From contig NZ_JAXCIL010000001.1 in assembly GCF_034387475.1 (NCBI RefSeq), positions 248,001 through 312,000 on the forward strand: DNA of 64,000 nt, given 5' to 3'. The stretch comes from Pseudomonas sp. Teo4. Its GTDB lineage: Bacteria > Pseudomonadota > Gammaproteobacteria > Pseudomonadales > Pseudomonadaceae. The translations under genes were made by a program, and so were the position numbers. Below, one piece after another: positions 41,591-51,228 of the stretch (position 1 is its first letter; the number at the start of each line of letters is the position of its first letter). The notes under the pieces were generated by a model that worked only from the letters and a program-made list of their open reading frames with translations, was not told where the DNA came from and did no database searches.

Positions 41591-42126
41591 GGCAGCATGC
41601 GCAGCAGTGTGTTGTCGCGCTGTACGTAGTGGTGATACAGCCCGGCCAGTGCATGCAGGCCGATCAGCCAGTAGCCCCAGCTGCCCACGCGCTCATGCCA
41701 ACCCTTGATGAACTTGGCTTGGTCCGGGTCTGCGCCGATCAGGTGCGGCAGTTCCAATCCGTAGAACGGCACCGGTTTGTCGGCGGCGCTCAGAATCAGC
41801 CAGCCGGCCAGCGGCAAGCCGATCATCAGCAGGTACAGGGCCAGGTGCATCAGGTGCGCAAGGCCGGTTTGCCAGGCCGGTGGCTTGGGCACGATGGGCG
41901 GGGTCGGGCGGCTCACGCGTACGGCCAGGCGCAACCAGACCAGCACGAACACGGTCAGGCCCAGCATGAAGTGCAGGTCCTTCATCAGGTTGCGTTCGGC
42001 ACTGTCCTTGGGGAACAGGCCACGCAACTCGATACAGGCGTAAACGACGGCCAGCAACACCAGCATCAGCCAGTGCAGGGCGATGGAAAGGCGCGCGTAA
42101 TGGGTCGCGGGGGTGGATGAAACCAT
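41581..42126 (-). CDS. Cytochrome b561
   Basis: Di-haem b-type cytochrome of the inner membrane, 181 residues, intact. Four spans with haem-ligand histidines: SIALHWLMLVLLAVVY, DLHFMLGLTVFVLVWLRLAV, LAHLMHLALYLLMIGLPLAGW and GYWLIGLHALAGLYHHYV. Likely passes electrons from quinol, for example to superoxide (CybB type). Start ATG at 42126. Convergent with the deaminase-family gene. Confidence 0.9.
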   Translation of the reverse strand: MVSSTPATHYARLSIALHWLMLVLLAVVYACIELRGLFPKDSAERNLMKDLHFMLGLTVFVLVWLRLAVRVSRPTPPIVPKPPAWQTGLAHLMHLALYLLMIGLPLAGWLILSAADKPVPFYGLELPHLIGADPDQAKFIKGWHERVGSWGYWLIGLHALAGLYHHYVQRDNTLLRMLPYK

Positions 42127-42252
42127 GGTTGGTCCTCGTCATCAGGTCGATGGTGGCGCTCTTGGTGGCGCTCATTGCTAACTGTAATAGCTGGCGGAAA
42201 TAATTATTTGCGCTGGGTCGTTGAAATTTCGTTATCTGCAACAGCCCTGCTG

Positions 42253-43185
42253 TCATTTCGGCAGATGCGGCCAGCAGTCAGCCACCAGAAACACCCGCTC
42301 AGCCTCCTGCCAGGAACCGTCAGCTTGTGGTTCCAGCCTCACCAGCAATTGCGCCGGTGCCAGCGCATCCAGTTTCGCCAGCCAACTCTGGAATGTCCCC
42401 GGTGGCCAGCCATCAGCATCCTCGACCCGCGCTGGCGCCAGCCAGGCATGCCGCGGCAGGGGTTGCCAGCGTTCATCCCTTTGACCTGCCCAGCTACTGC
42501 GGCGGATCCATCGCCCCCGCAGGTGCTGTGAATTAGCCCCATCAGGCGGTTCAGTCTTCCCGGCCCATGGATAGAACAGATAACCACCCAGCCAAAGGTG
42601 CGCCTGCACCTGCTCGATCCCAAGTGTCGACAGTGCCTCCTGGCTGCGCGAGTCAGCCGACATTGGCAGCTGATGGTCCGCCAGGTGCGCAAGCTTGGTA
42701 CCCAGTCGGTCATGGCAGCCAGGCCCTAGCCACTGCTGAGGATCAAGCCCAGGGCCATCTGCCGGCCCCAGATACAGCTTGATCGCCAGTTCCAGGTGGT
42801 GCGTGCCCTGCGGGTCACGCAAGACGATGTCCAGTTCACCGAGGGTCTTGCCGCCCGACCGGATCGCAAGGTTCGATGCCAACAGTTCGACGCCCGGCGC
42901 GTGGTGCAGGGCAAACTGCCAGAGACTTTCGTAGTACAAGCCCAGGCGCTGACTGGTCAGTTTTTCCAGCCATGCATGCAGGGGCCGGTCATCGGCATCC
43001 AGCGCCCGCAACCATCGCTCCAGGCGCGGTGTGTCGTGCGCCCACGCACTGCCTGCCAGCGGATGGCGCTGGGGGCAGGGAGGGGCACTGAGCAGCGGCG
43101 GCGACAGCAGCACCCAGGCCAAGTCGCGCACCACAGGGCGGCGTAGTTGGCGGGGCAGGTCGCCCAGGTCGGCGAAAGGCATCAT
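42253..43185 (-). CDS. DUF1853 family protein
   Basis: 310-residue cytoplasmic protein, intact. Recognised by the opening LGDLPRQLRRPVVRDLAWVL and a central nuclease-like segment LGELDIVLRDPQGTHHLELAIKLY (E-x-K style), consistent with DUF1853. The start at 43185 (MMPFADLG) could also be the second Met. Divergent from nadK with 88 bp between starts. Function unknown; a PD-(D/E)XK relationship is my inference. Confidence 0.8.
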   Translation of the reverse strand: MMPFADLGDLPRQLRRPVVRDLAWVLLSPPLLSAPPCPQRHPLAGSAWAHDTPRLERWLRALDADDRPLHAWLEKLTSQRLGLYYESLWQFALHHAPGVELLASNLAIRSGGKTLGELDIVLRDPQGTHHLELAIKLYLGPADGPGLDPQQWLGPGCHDRLGTKLAHLADHQLPMSADSRSQEALSTLGIEQVQAHLWLGGYLFYPWAGKTEPPDGANSQHLRGRWIRRSSWAGQRDERWQPLPRHAWLAPARVEDADGWPPGTFQSWLAKLDALAPAQLLVRLEPQADGSWQEAERVFLVADCWPHLPK

Positions 43186-43273
43186 CCTGCGAGCATAGCC
43201 GGTTTGCCGCTGCCCGGTCGTTTCGCCCATAATCCTGGCATAGTCACCCGCCGCAGAGCCTCGCAGGAGCCCC

Positions 43274-44161
43274 ATGGAGCAATTTCGCAATATCGGTATC
43301 ATCGGACGCCTTGGCAGCTCGCAGGTGCTCGACACCATTCGCCGACTGAAAAAATTCCTCCTCGATCGCCACCTGCATGTGATCCTCGAGGACACCATCG
43401 CCGAAGTCCTGCCTGGTCACGGCCTGCAGACCTCCACGCGCAAACTGCTGGGCGAGGTCTGTGACCTGGTCATCGTGGTGGGGGCGACGGCAGCCTGCTG
43501 GGCGCCGCCCGCGCCTTGGCCCGCCACAATATTCCGGTGCTGGGTATCAACCGCGGCAACCTGGGCTTCCTTACCGATATCCGCCCGGACGAGCTGGAGG
43601 TGAAGGTCGCCGAAGTGCTCGATGGCCACTACCTGGTGGAAAACCGCTTCCTGTTGCAGGCCGAGGTGCGCCGCCACAACGAGGCCATCGGCCAGGGCGA
43701 TGCGCTCAACGATGTCGTGCTGCACCCTGGCAAGTCGACGCGGATGATCGAGTTCGAGATCTACATCGACGGCCAGTTCGTCTGCAGCCAGAAGGCCGAC
43801 GGCCTGATCGTCGCCACGCCCACCGGCTCCACGGCCTATGCGCTGTCCGCCGGTGGCCGATCATGCACCCCAAGCTCGACGCCATCGTCATCGTGCCGAT
43901 GTACCCGCACACCCTGTCGGGGCGGCCGATCGTGGTGGATGGCAACAGCGAACTGAAAATCGTCGTGTCCAAGGACCTGCAGATCTACCCGCAGGTTTCC
44001 TGTGATGGCCAGAACCACTTCACCTGCGCCCCCGGCGACACCATCACCGTAAGCAAGAAACCGCAGAAACTGCGCCTGATCCATCCGCTGGACCATAACT
44101 ACTACGAGGTCTGCGCACCAAGCTCGGCTGGGGCAGCCGCCTGGGAGGTAGGGACGACTGA
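43274..44161 (+). CDS. nadK: NAD kinase (three frameshifts)
   Basis: Phosphorylates NAD to NADP. Restored length 296. [20 protein letters not shown] at the start; the GGDGS ATP/NAD motif follows VIVVG (the G run has lost a base near 43485); [11 protein letters not shown], and the second motif [20 protein letters not shown]. Other single-base losses near 43861 and 44115. Essential in most bacteria, so the breaks are likely errors. It overlaps the next gene by one base (TGATG). Confidence 0.94.
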
Positions 44162-45132
44162 TGCTCGATCCGGCGCGAAGTTTCGACATCATTGGCGACG
44201 TGCACGGCTGTGCACTGACCCTCGAACGGCTGCTCGACGCCCTCGGCTACAAGCGGGTTGGCGGTGTCTGGCGTCACCCTCGGCGCCAGGCGCTGTTCCT
44301 GGGCGATATCGTCGACCGCGGGCCGCGCATTCGCGAGGCGCTGCACATCGTCCACGACATGGTCGAAGCCGGCCAGGCGTTCTGCATCATGGGCAACCAC
44401 GAGTACAACGCCCTGGGCTGGGTAACCCCGGCGCTGCCCGGCACTGGCAAGGCCTATGTGCGCGAACATACACCGCGTCATGCCCGCCTGATCGACGAGA
44501 CCCTGACCCAGTTCGCTCACCATCCGGGCGATTGGCACGACTTCCTGCAGTGGTTCTATGACATGCCACTGTTCGTCGATGCCGGGCGGTTCCGCCTGGT
44601 GCACGCCTGCTGGGACCCGCGTCTGATCGAACCCTTGCGCCAGCAATACCCGCAAGGGCGCATCGACGAGCATTTCATCCAGGCGTCGGCAGTGTCCGGC
44701 AGTTTCGCCGCCAACGTGTGCAATCGCCTGCTGCGCGGCACCGACATGCGCCTGCCGGACGGCCTGACGCTGACCGGTGGCGATGGCCTGACCCGAGCCT
44801 TCTTCCGTACCAAGTTCTGGGAGGAAGACCCGCAGACTTACGGCGACATCGTGTTCCAACCCGATGCCTTGCCCGAGGAAGTGGCCCGGACACCGCTCAG
44901 CCACACCGAGAAAAACGCCTTGCTGCGCTATGCCGAGGACGAGCCGATGCTGTTCGTCGGCCATTACTGGCGCAGTGGCCGCCCGGCGCCGATCCGCGGC
45001 AACCTGGCCTGCCTGGACTACAGCGCCGTGCTGTACGGCAAGCTGGTGGCCTACCGGCTGGATGATGAAACCCGCATCGACCCGCACAAGTTCGTCTGGG
45101 TGGACGTCGACCGACCGCAGGCCAACCAATGA
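44161..45132 (+). CDS. Metallophosphoesterase
   Basis: 323-residue calcineurin-like phosphoesterase, intact. Metal-site motifs in order: DIIGDVHGCALT (residues 9-20), LGDIVDRGP, MGNHEYNA and a later His in FVGHYW. Related to diadenosine-tetraphosphatase/PrpE-type enzymes; the substrate is uncertain. Sits between nadK and the rhomboid gene with overlaps at both ends, a tightly coupled operon. Confidence 0.88.
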   Translation: MLDPARSFDIIGDVHGCALTLERLLDALGYKRVGGVWRHPRRQALFLGDIVDRGPRIREALHIVHDMVEAGQAFCIMGNHEYNALGWVTPALPGTGKAYVREHTPRHARLIDETLTQFAHHPGDWHDFLQWFYDMPLFVDAGRFRLVHACWDPRLIEPLRQQYPQGRIDEHFIQASAVSGSFAANVCNRLLRGTDMRLPDGLTLTGGDGLTRAFFRTKFWEEDPQTYGDIVFQPDALPEEVARTPLSHTEKNALLRYAEDEPMLFVGHYWRSGRPAPIRGNLACLDYSAVLYGKLVAYRLDDETRIDPHKFVWVDVDRPQANQ

Positions 45133-46015
45133 ACGTCGTCGAAGTGATACGCCTGCCGCTGACGGTCGACCTCAGCGGCTTCATCCAGCTGCTGCAACGC
45201 TTGCAGGTGCCGCACCGGGTGATCGTGGAGGGCGAGGCTCAGGTACTCTGGGCGCCGGAAAGCATGGCTGCCAACGTCCTGCAGCTTTACCAGCGATTCC
45301 CGGACGGCAACGCCGAAATACAGGCTGCTGATGACCCTGTGGGAGCGGGTTTACCCGCGAATGTTCCAGCTTCGCCCTCGCTGGCCGAACAAGCCCGCGC
45401 CTGCAAGGTCACCGCTTTCATCCTGTTCCTCTGCCTGGTGGTCGCCGGCCTCACTGGCCTGGGCGACAACTTCACCACCATCGGCTGGTTCACCTTTCTG
45501 GATTTCCGCGTCCAGGGCGATTACCTGTACTTCACCCCCTTGGCGCAAAGCCTGGACGATGGGCAATGGTGGCGCCTGGTCTCGCCCATGCTGCTGCACT
45601 TTTGGGGTGCTGCACCTGGCGATGAACGGCCTGTGGTACTGGGAGCTGGGCAAGCGCATCGAGCTGCGTCAGGGCCGTGGATGCTGTTGTCACTGACTCT
45701 GCTGTTCAGCCTGGTGTCCAACGTGGCCCAGCACTTCGCCAGTGGACCGAGCCTGTTCGGCGGGCTGTCCGGCGTGCTGTACGGGTTGCTTGGGCATGTC
45801 TGGCTGTACCAGTGGCTGGCACCGAACCCACTATTCAGCCTGCCCAAGGGCGTGCTGGTAATGATGCTTATCTGGCTGGTGGTATGCCTGACCGGCGTGG
45901 TCGGCCAGCTCGGCTTCGGCCAGATCGCCAATGCCGCCCACGTCGGCGGGTTGCTCATCGGATGCTTGACGGGCCTCTTGGGTGGGGCCTGGCCCGGCGT
46001 AAACTGTCGGCTTGA
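45129..46015 (+). CDS. Rhomboid intramembrane serine protease (three frameshifts)
   Basis: GlpG-like protease of about 295 residues: an N-terminal cytosolic domain (LPLTVDLSGFIQLLQRLQVP), a linker, and six spans including FILFLCLVVAGLTGLG. The catalytic Ser is in GGLSGVLYGLLG and the His in NAAHVGGLLIG. Frame changes near 45603 (extra T), 45680 and 45990 (missing G); repaired, it ends ARRKLSA. The linker contains a translated REP unit (45336-45361, PVGAGLPAN). The ATG overlaps the phosphatase stop by 4 bp. Confidence 0.85.
45336..45361. repeat. REP unit (family 1) inside the rhomboid coding region
   Basis: CCTGTGGGAGCGGGTTTACC-CGCGAA, identical to intergenic REP units, read in frame as PVGAGLPAN between the cytosolic domain and the first membrane span. 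Confidence 0.85.
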
Positions 46016-46170
46016 TTTAGGCTTTGTACGAAAAATGCCTGCGCGACGATCATGCTGCGTTGAAAACAGGCTCGGAATGCTCATTTACAACCCGTAAACT
46101 CCGCTTCCTCGCCTGTTTTCGCCTTGCCTGATCGCCGCTCGGCTATTTTCGTACAACCCCAGGAGACGCT

Positions 46171-46431
46171 ATGTCCACTTTCGCGCAAATGATCGAAAAC
46201 ATTACCCCTGAAATCTACGAAAGCCTGAAAACGGCCGTGGAAATCGGCAAATGGTCCGATGGCCGCAAGCTCACTTCCGAGCAGAAAGAGCTATCGCTGC
46301 AGGCCGTGATCGCCTGGGAGATGAAGAACCTGCCCGAAGACCAGCGCACCGGTTACATGGGCCCGCAGGAATGCTCGTCGAAATCCGCGCCGATTCCTAA
46401 CATTCTGTTCAAGTCGGACTCGGTACATTGA
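46171..46431 (+). CDS. YeaC-like DUF1315 protein
   Basis: 86-residue cytoplasmic protein, intact: FAQMIENITPEIYESLKTAV and a Cys/Pro-rich end (GPQECSSKSA). Matches the small DUF1315/YeaC family of unknown function. Overlaps the next gene by 4 bp. Bases 46016-46170 hold no feature I can support. Confidence 0.78.
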   Translation: MSTFAQMIENITPEIYESLKTAVEIGKWSDGRKLTSEQKELSLQAVIAWEMKNLPEDQRTGYMGPQECSSKSAPIPNILFKSDSVH

Positions 46432-47257
46432 TCGAACTCGCTCGTGGCTCTTTGAGCAAGATGGCGGTGCGCCTTGAAGCACCGGTCGTGCAGTACAGCT
46501 TCCGCCTGGATGACACCCAGGTGCCGGTGAACCCGCTGATCGGCCAGTCGATCCGCCTGGAATACCTCGGCGCCATCCATTGCACCCACTGCGGCAAACG
46601 CACCAAGACCAGTTTCAGCCAGGGTTATGCTACCCCTGCATGACCAAGCTGGCCCAGTGCGATGTGTGCATCATGGCTCCGGAAAAATGCCACTACGACG
46701 CCGGCACCTGCCGCGAACCGTCCTGGGGCGAGCAGTTCTGCATGACCGACCATGTGGTGTACCTGGCCAACTCGTCGGGCATCAAGGTCGGCATCACTCG
46801 CGCTACCCAACTGCCCACCCGCTGGCTAGACCAGGGCGCCAGCCAGGCGCTGCCGATCATGCGCGTGGCCACCCGTCAACAATCGGGCCTGGTCGAAGAC
46901 GTGCTGCGCAGCCAGGTGCCTGACCGCACCAACTGGCGCACCTTGCTCAAGGGCGATGCCGAGGTGCTCGACCTTCCGGCTATCCGCGAGCAGATTTTCG
47001 ACGCCTGCGCCGACGGCATCCGCGGCTTGCAGGAGCGTTTCGGCCTGCAGGCCATCCAGCCGCTGCCGGATGCCGAAGTGGTCGAGATGCGTTACCCGGT
47101 CGAGGCTTACCCGAAAAAGATCGTCAGCTTCAACCTCGACAAGAACCCGGTGGTGGAAGGCACGCTGCTGGGCATCAAGGGCCAGTACCTGATTTTCGAC
47201 ACCGGCGTGATCAACATTCGCAAGTACACGGCCTACCAACTGGCCGTGCTTCAGTAA
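46428..47257 (+). CDS. DUF2797 family protein (one frameshift)
   Basis: About 276 residues. Zn-ribbon-like Cys pairs CTHCGK, YPCMTKLAQCDVC and a later CTREP-type segment suggest metal binding; the C-terminal part (VVYLANSSGIKVGITRATQLPTRW) resembles a GIY-YIG-like fold. Start is a TTG overlapping the YeaC-like stop (TTGA). A base is missing near 46626. The family is of unknown function, usually paired with YeaC-like genes in Pseudomonas. 12 bp before pepN. Confidence 0.78.
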
Positions 47258-47269
47258 AGGATCGTCACC

Positions 47270-49927
47270 ATGCGTACCGAACAACCGCAAGTGATCTACC
47301 TCAAGGATTATCAGGCCCCTGAGTACCTGATCGACGAGACGCACCTGACCTTCGAGCTGTTCGAGGACCACACCCTGGTCCATGCGCAACTGGTCATGCG
47401 CCGCAACCCCGAGCGTGGTGCCGGCCTGCCGCCGCTGGTGCTCGATGGCCAGCAACTGCAACTGCTGCGGGCGTCGCTGGACGATGTCGAACTGAATGCC
47501 GGCGACTACCAGCTCGACGCCGACAGCCTGACTGTGCAGCCGAAAGCCGAGCACTTCACCCTCGACACCAGCGTGAAGATCCACCCCGAGAGCAACACCG
47601 CCCTCGAAGGCCTGTACAAGTCCGGCAAGATGTTCTGCACCCAGTGCGAGGCCGAGGGTTTCCGCAAGATCACCTACTACCTCGACCGCCCGGACGTGAT
47701 GAGCACCTTCACCACCACGGTCATCGCCGAGCAGCATCGCTACCCGGTGCTGCTGTCCAACGGCAACCCCGTCGGCGATGGCCCGGCGGAGGACGGCCGG
47801 CACTGGGCAACCTGGGAAGACCCGTTCAAGAAACCGGCCTACCTGTTCGCCCTGGTGGCCGGTGACCTTTGGTGTGTCGAGAACAGCTTCACGCGCCAGT
47901 CCGGCCGTGAAGTGACCCTGCGTATCTACGTCGAGGAAGAGAACCTCGACAAGTGCGACCACGCCATGGTCAGCCTGAAGAAGTCCATGCGCTGGGACGA
48001 AGAGGTCTACGGCCGTGAATACGACCTGGACATCTTCATGATCGTCGCGGTCAACGACTTCAACATGGGCGCCATGGAAAACAAGGGCCTGAACATCTTC
48101 AACTCCAGTTGCGTGCTTGCCCGTGCCGAAACCGCCACCGACGCCGCCCACCAGCGCGTTGAAGGCGTGGTCGCCCACGAGTACTTCCACAACTGGTCGG
48201 GCAACCGCGTGACCTGCCGCGACTGGTTCCAGCTGTCGCTCAAGGAAGGCTTCACGGTATTCCGCGACGCCGAGTTCAGTGCCGACATGAACTCGCGCAC
48301 GGTCAAGCGCATCGAGGACGTCGCCTACCTGCGCACCCACCAGTTCGCCGAAGACGCCGGCCCCATGGCCCACCCGGTGCGCCCGGACAGCTTCATCGAG
48401 ATCTCCAACTTCTACACCCTGACCGTTTACGAGAAGGGCGCCGAAGTGGTGCGCATGGTTCGCACCCTGCTGGGCACCGAAGGCTTCCGCAAGGGCAGCG
48501 ACCTGTACTTCGAACGCCACGATGGCCAGGCGGTGACCACCGACGATTTCATCAAGGCCATGGAAGACGCCAACGGCGTCGACCTGACCCAGTTCAAGCG
48601 TTGGTACACCCAGGCCGGTACCCCACGTCTGGAGGTCAGCGAAGCCTTTGACGCCGCGGCCCAGACTTACAGCCTGACCTTCCGCCAGAGCTGCCCGGCG
48701 ACGCCTGACAAGGTCGAGAAGCAGCCGTTCGTGATTCCGGTGGAACTGGGCCTGCTCAACGCCGAGGGCAACGACTTGCCACTGCGCCTGGCGGGCGAGT
48801 CTGCAGCTGCGGGCACTACCCGCGTGCTGTCGGTGACCGAGGCCGAGCAGACCTTCACCTTCGAAGGCATTCCGGCCAAGCCGCTGCCCTCGCTGCTGCG
48901 CGGTTTCAGCGCACCGGTGAAGCTGAGTTTCCCGTACGACCGCGACCAGCTGATGTTCCTCATGCAGCATGACAGCGATGGCTTCAACCGCTGGGAAGCG
49001 GGCCAGCAGTTGTCGGTGCAAGTGCTGCAGGAGCTGATTGGCCAGCATCAGCGCGGTGAAGCGCTCAAGCTCGACCAGCGTCTGATCACCGCCTTGGGCA
49101 CCGTGCTGAGCAACGAATCGCTCGACCCCGCCATGGTCGCCGAGATGCTGTCGCTGCCGGGTGAGGCCTACCTCACCGAGATCAGCCAGGTAGCTGATGT
49201 GGACGCGATCCATGCGGCCCGCGAGTTCGCCCGCCAGCAGATCGCCCAGCAGCTGTTCGATGCTCTGTGGGCCCGCTACCAGGCCAACCGTGAGACATCG
49301 CGCAACACTGCCTATGTGGCCGAGGCCGAGCACTTTGCCCGCCGCAGCCTGCAGAACATCGCGTTGTCCTACCTGATGCTCAGCGGCAAGCAGCAAGTGC
49401 TGGACGCGACACTGGAACAGTTCGAGCACTGCGACAACATGACCGAGCGCCTGACGGCCTTGGCCGTGCTGGTCAACTCGTCGTTCGAAGCTGAGCGGGC
49501 CAAGGCTCTGGAGGCCTTTGCCGAGCACTTCAAGGACAACCCTTTGGTCATGGACCAGTGGTTCAGCGTGCAGGCGGCCAGCGCGTTGCCGGGTGGCCTG
49601 GCACGGGTCAAGGCGCTGATGCAGCACCCGGCCTTCACCTTGAAGAACCCGAACAAGGTACGTGCGCTGATCGGTGCTTTCGCCGGGCAGAACCTGGTCA
49701 ACTTCCATGCGGCCGACGGCTCCGGGTATCGCTTCCTGGCGGACCTGGTGATCGAGCTGAATGCGTTGAACCCGCAGATTGCCTCGCGCCAGTTGGCGCC
49801 GCTGACTCGCTGGCGCAAGTATGACGATGCGCGTCAGGCCCTGATGAAAGGGGAGCTGGAGCGGATTCTGGCTTCGGGTGCGCTGTCCAGCGATGTGTAT
49901 GAAGTGGTGAGCAAGAGCCTGGCTTGA
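47270..49927 (+). CDS. pepN: Aminopeptidase N
   Basis: 885-residue M1 zinc metallopeptidase of the cytoplasm, intact. GAMENKGLN substrate motif near residue 265 and zinc site HEYFHNW ... E (VVAHEYFHNWSGNRVTC) near residues 303-309, as in E. coli PepN. Broad removal of N-terminal residues from peptides. The family-typical C-terminal helical domain is complete (ends SSDVYEVVSKSLA). Last gene of the YeaC-DUF2797-pepN run. Confidence 0.97.
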   Translation: MRTEQPQVIYLKDYQAPEYLIDETHLTFELFEDHTLVHAQLVMRRNPERGAGLPPLVLDGQQLQLLRASLDDVELNAGDYQLDADSLTVQPKAEHFTLDTSVKIHPESNTALEGLYKSGKMFCTQCEAEGFRKITYYLDRPDVMSTFTTTVIAEQHRYPVLLSNGNPVGDGPAEDGRHWATWEDPFKKPAYLFALVAGDLWCVENSFTRQSGREVTLRIYVEEENLDKCDHAMVSLKKSMRWDEEVYGREYDLDIFMIVAVNDFNMGAMENKGLNIFNSSCVLARAETATDAAHQRVEGVVAHEYFHNWSGNRVTCRDWFQLSLKEGFTVFRDAEFSADMNSRTVKRIEDVAYLRTHQFAEDAGPMAHPVRPDSFIEISNFYTLTVYEKGAEVVRMVRTLLGTEGFRKGSDLYFERHDGQAVTTDDFIKAMEDANGVDLTQFKRWYTQAGTPRLEVSEAFDAAAQTYSLTFRQSCPATPDKVEKQPFVIPVELGLLNAEGNDLPLRLAGESAAAGTTRVLSVTEAEQTFTFEGIPAKPLPSLLRGFSAPVKLSFPYDRDQLMFLMQHDSDGFNRWEAGQQLSVQVLQELIGQHQRGEALKLDQRLITALGTVLSNESLDPAMVAEMLSLPGEAYLTEISQVADVDAIHAAREFARQQIAQQLFDALWARYQANRETSRNTAYVAEAEHFARRSLQNIALSYLMLSGKQQVLDATLEQFEHCDNMTERLTALAVLVNSSFEAERAKALEAFAEHFKDNPLVMDQWFSVQAASALPGGLARVKALMQHPAFTLKNPNKVRALIGAFAGQNLVNFHAADGSGYRFLADLVIELNALNPQIASRQLAPLTRWRKYDDARQALMKGELERILASGALSSDVYEVVSKSLA

Positions 49928-49941
49928 GTCAGGTGTAAATG

Positions 49942-50044
49942 GGGGCTGCTGTGCAGCCCATCGCAGGCTTCGCCAGCTCCCACTGTGAACCGCATCAGGG
50001 CCGTGGGAGCTGGCGAAGCCTGCGATGGGCCGCACAGCGGCCCC
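49942..50044. repeat. Long inverted repeat after pepN
   Basis: 42-bp arms (49942-49983 and 50003-50044) with 27 perfectly paired bases in the centre and a 19-base loop, followed by AATTTTTT. A third repeat type (core CATCGCAGGCTTCGCCAGCT) distinct from the two REP families. It could also terminate pepN. The rest of the 273-bp gap has no gene I can support. Confidence 0.75.
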
Positions 50045-50200
50045 AATTTTTTGCGGTTAACAAAACATAACGCGCCGCACGTTGTAATTGCGCGATTCCC
50101 CCGCTAGGATGACCTCAAGCTATTGCAGGGCTCTACCACAGGCTTTTCGCAGTACCTGCAAGGCATTGACCCAACAAGAAGAACACAACAGGGGACGGTC

Positions 50201-51228
50201 ATGAGGGAGCGGGTAATGACACAGGCCAGGCGTGGTGCCTGGCCGCTGGCGGCTGGCGCGATGCTGGCGCTGGCACTGGGAATGTGGGCGGACAGCGCGC
50301 AAGCGGCCGCCGCCGAGGAATACTCCACCGAGTCGGCCAAGGCCAGCCAAAGCCTGTTGATCGACGCAACCCATGCTGGCAAACGGCTGGTGGTGGTGGG
50401 TGACCGCGGCCATATCCTGTTCTCCGATGACCAGGGCAAGACCTGGACCCAAGCCCGGGTGCCCACCCGGCAGTTGCTCACCGCCGTGTTCTTCCTCGAC
50501 GACAAACGCGGCTGGGCGGTCGGCCACGATGCCCAGATCCTCGCCAGCACCGACGGTGGTGCCACCTGGAGCAAGCAGTTCGAAGACCTGTCCCGCGAGG
50601 CGCCGTTGCTCGATGTCAGTTTCCTCGACGCCCAGCACGGCTTCGCCGTTGGCGCCTATGGGGCGTTGCTGGAAACCACTGACGGTGGCCAGCACTGGCA
50701 GGATGTGGCCGAGCGCCTGGACAACCCCGACCAGCTGCACCTCAATGGCATTGCCCAGATCAAGGACGCCGGCCTGTTCATCGTCGGTGAACAGGGCAGC
50801 ATGTTCCGCTCAAGCGACAACGGCCAGACCTGGTCCAAGGTCGAAGCCCCTACGAGGGTTCGCTGTTCGGCGTGATCGGCACCGCCCAGCCCCGAACGCT
50901 GCTGGCCTACGGGCTGCGCGGCAACCTGTTCCGTTCCACCGATTTTGGCGACAGCTGGCAGCCGATCGAACTCAAGGCCGAACGCGGCGCACTCGAATTC
51001 GGCCTGGCAAGCGCTACGCTACTCGATGATGGCACCCTGGTATTGGTCGGCAACGGTGGCAGCGTGCTGCGTAGCCACGACGATGGCCAGACCTTCAGCG
51101 TCTACAACCGCGCCGACCGCATCGCCCTGGCGGGCGTCAGTGGCCTGGCCGATGGTGGCTTGCTGTTGGTGGGGCAGGGAGGTGTGCATTTGGCCACCGC
51201 CGAAGGTGCTAAGGAGGTGCGCCCATGA
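50201..51228 (+). CDS. YCF48-related beta-propeller protein (one frameshift)
   Basis: About 342 residues: signal peptide (AGAMLALALGMWADSAQA), then repeated BNR/Asp-box blades such as GHILFSDDQGKTWTQ, QILASTDGGATWSKQ, ALLETTDGGQHWQ, SMFRSSDNGQTWSK, LFRSTDFGDSWQ and VLRSHDDGQTFS. Related to YCF48/HCF136, which in photosynthetic organisms helps photosystem II assembly; here the organism is not photosynthetic. Probably periplasmic. A base is missing near 50852. Start at 50201 or 50216. It overlaps the RND gene by 4 bp. Confidence 0.83.

Noticed and set aside
46826..50035. 1,069-codon open frame on the minus strand opposite pepN
   Set aside because: It lies exactly antisense to an intact, clearly recognised pepN and has the His/Gln/Val-rich composition of a codon-shadow in high-GC DNA. 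No domain is recognisable.
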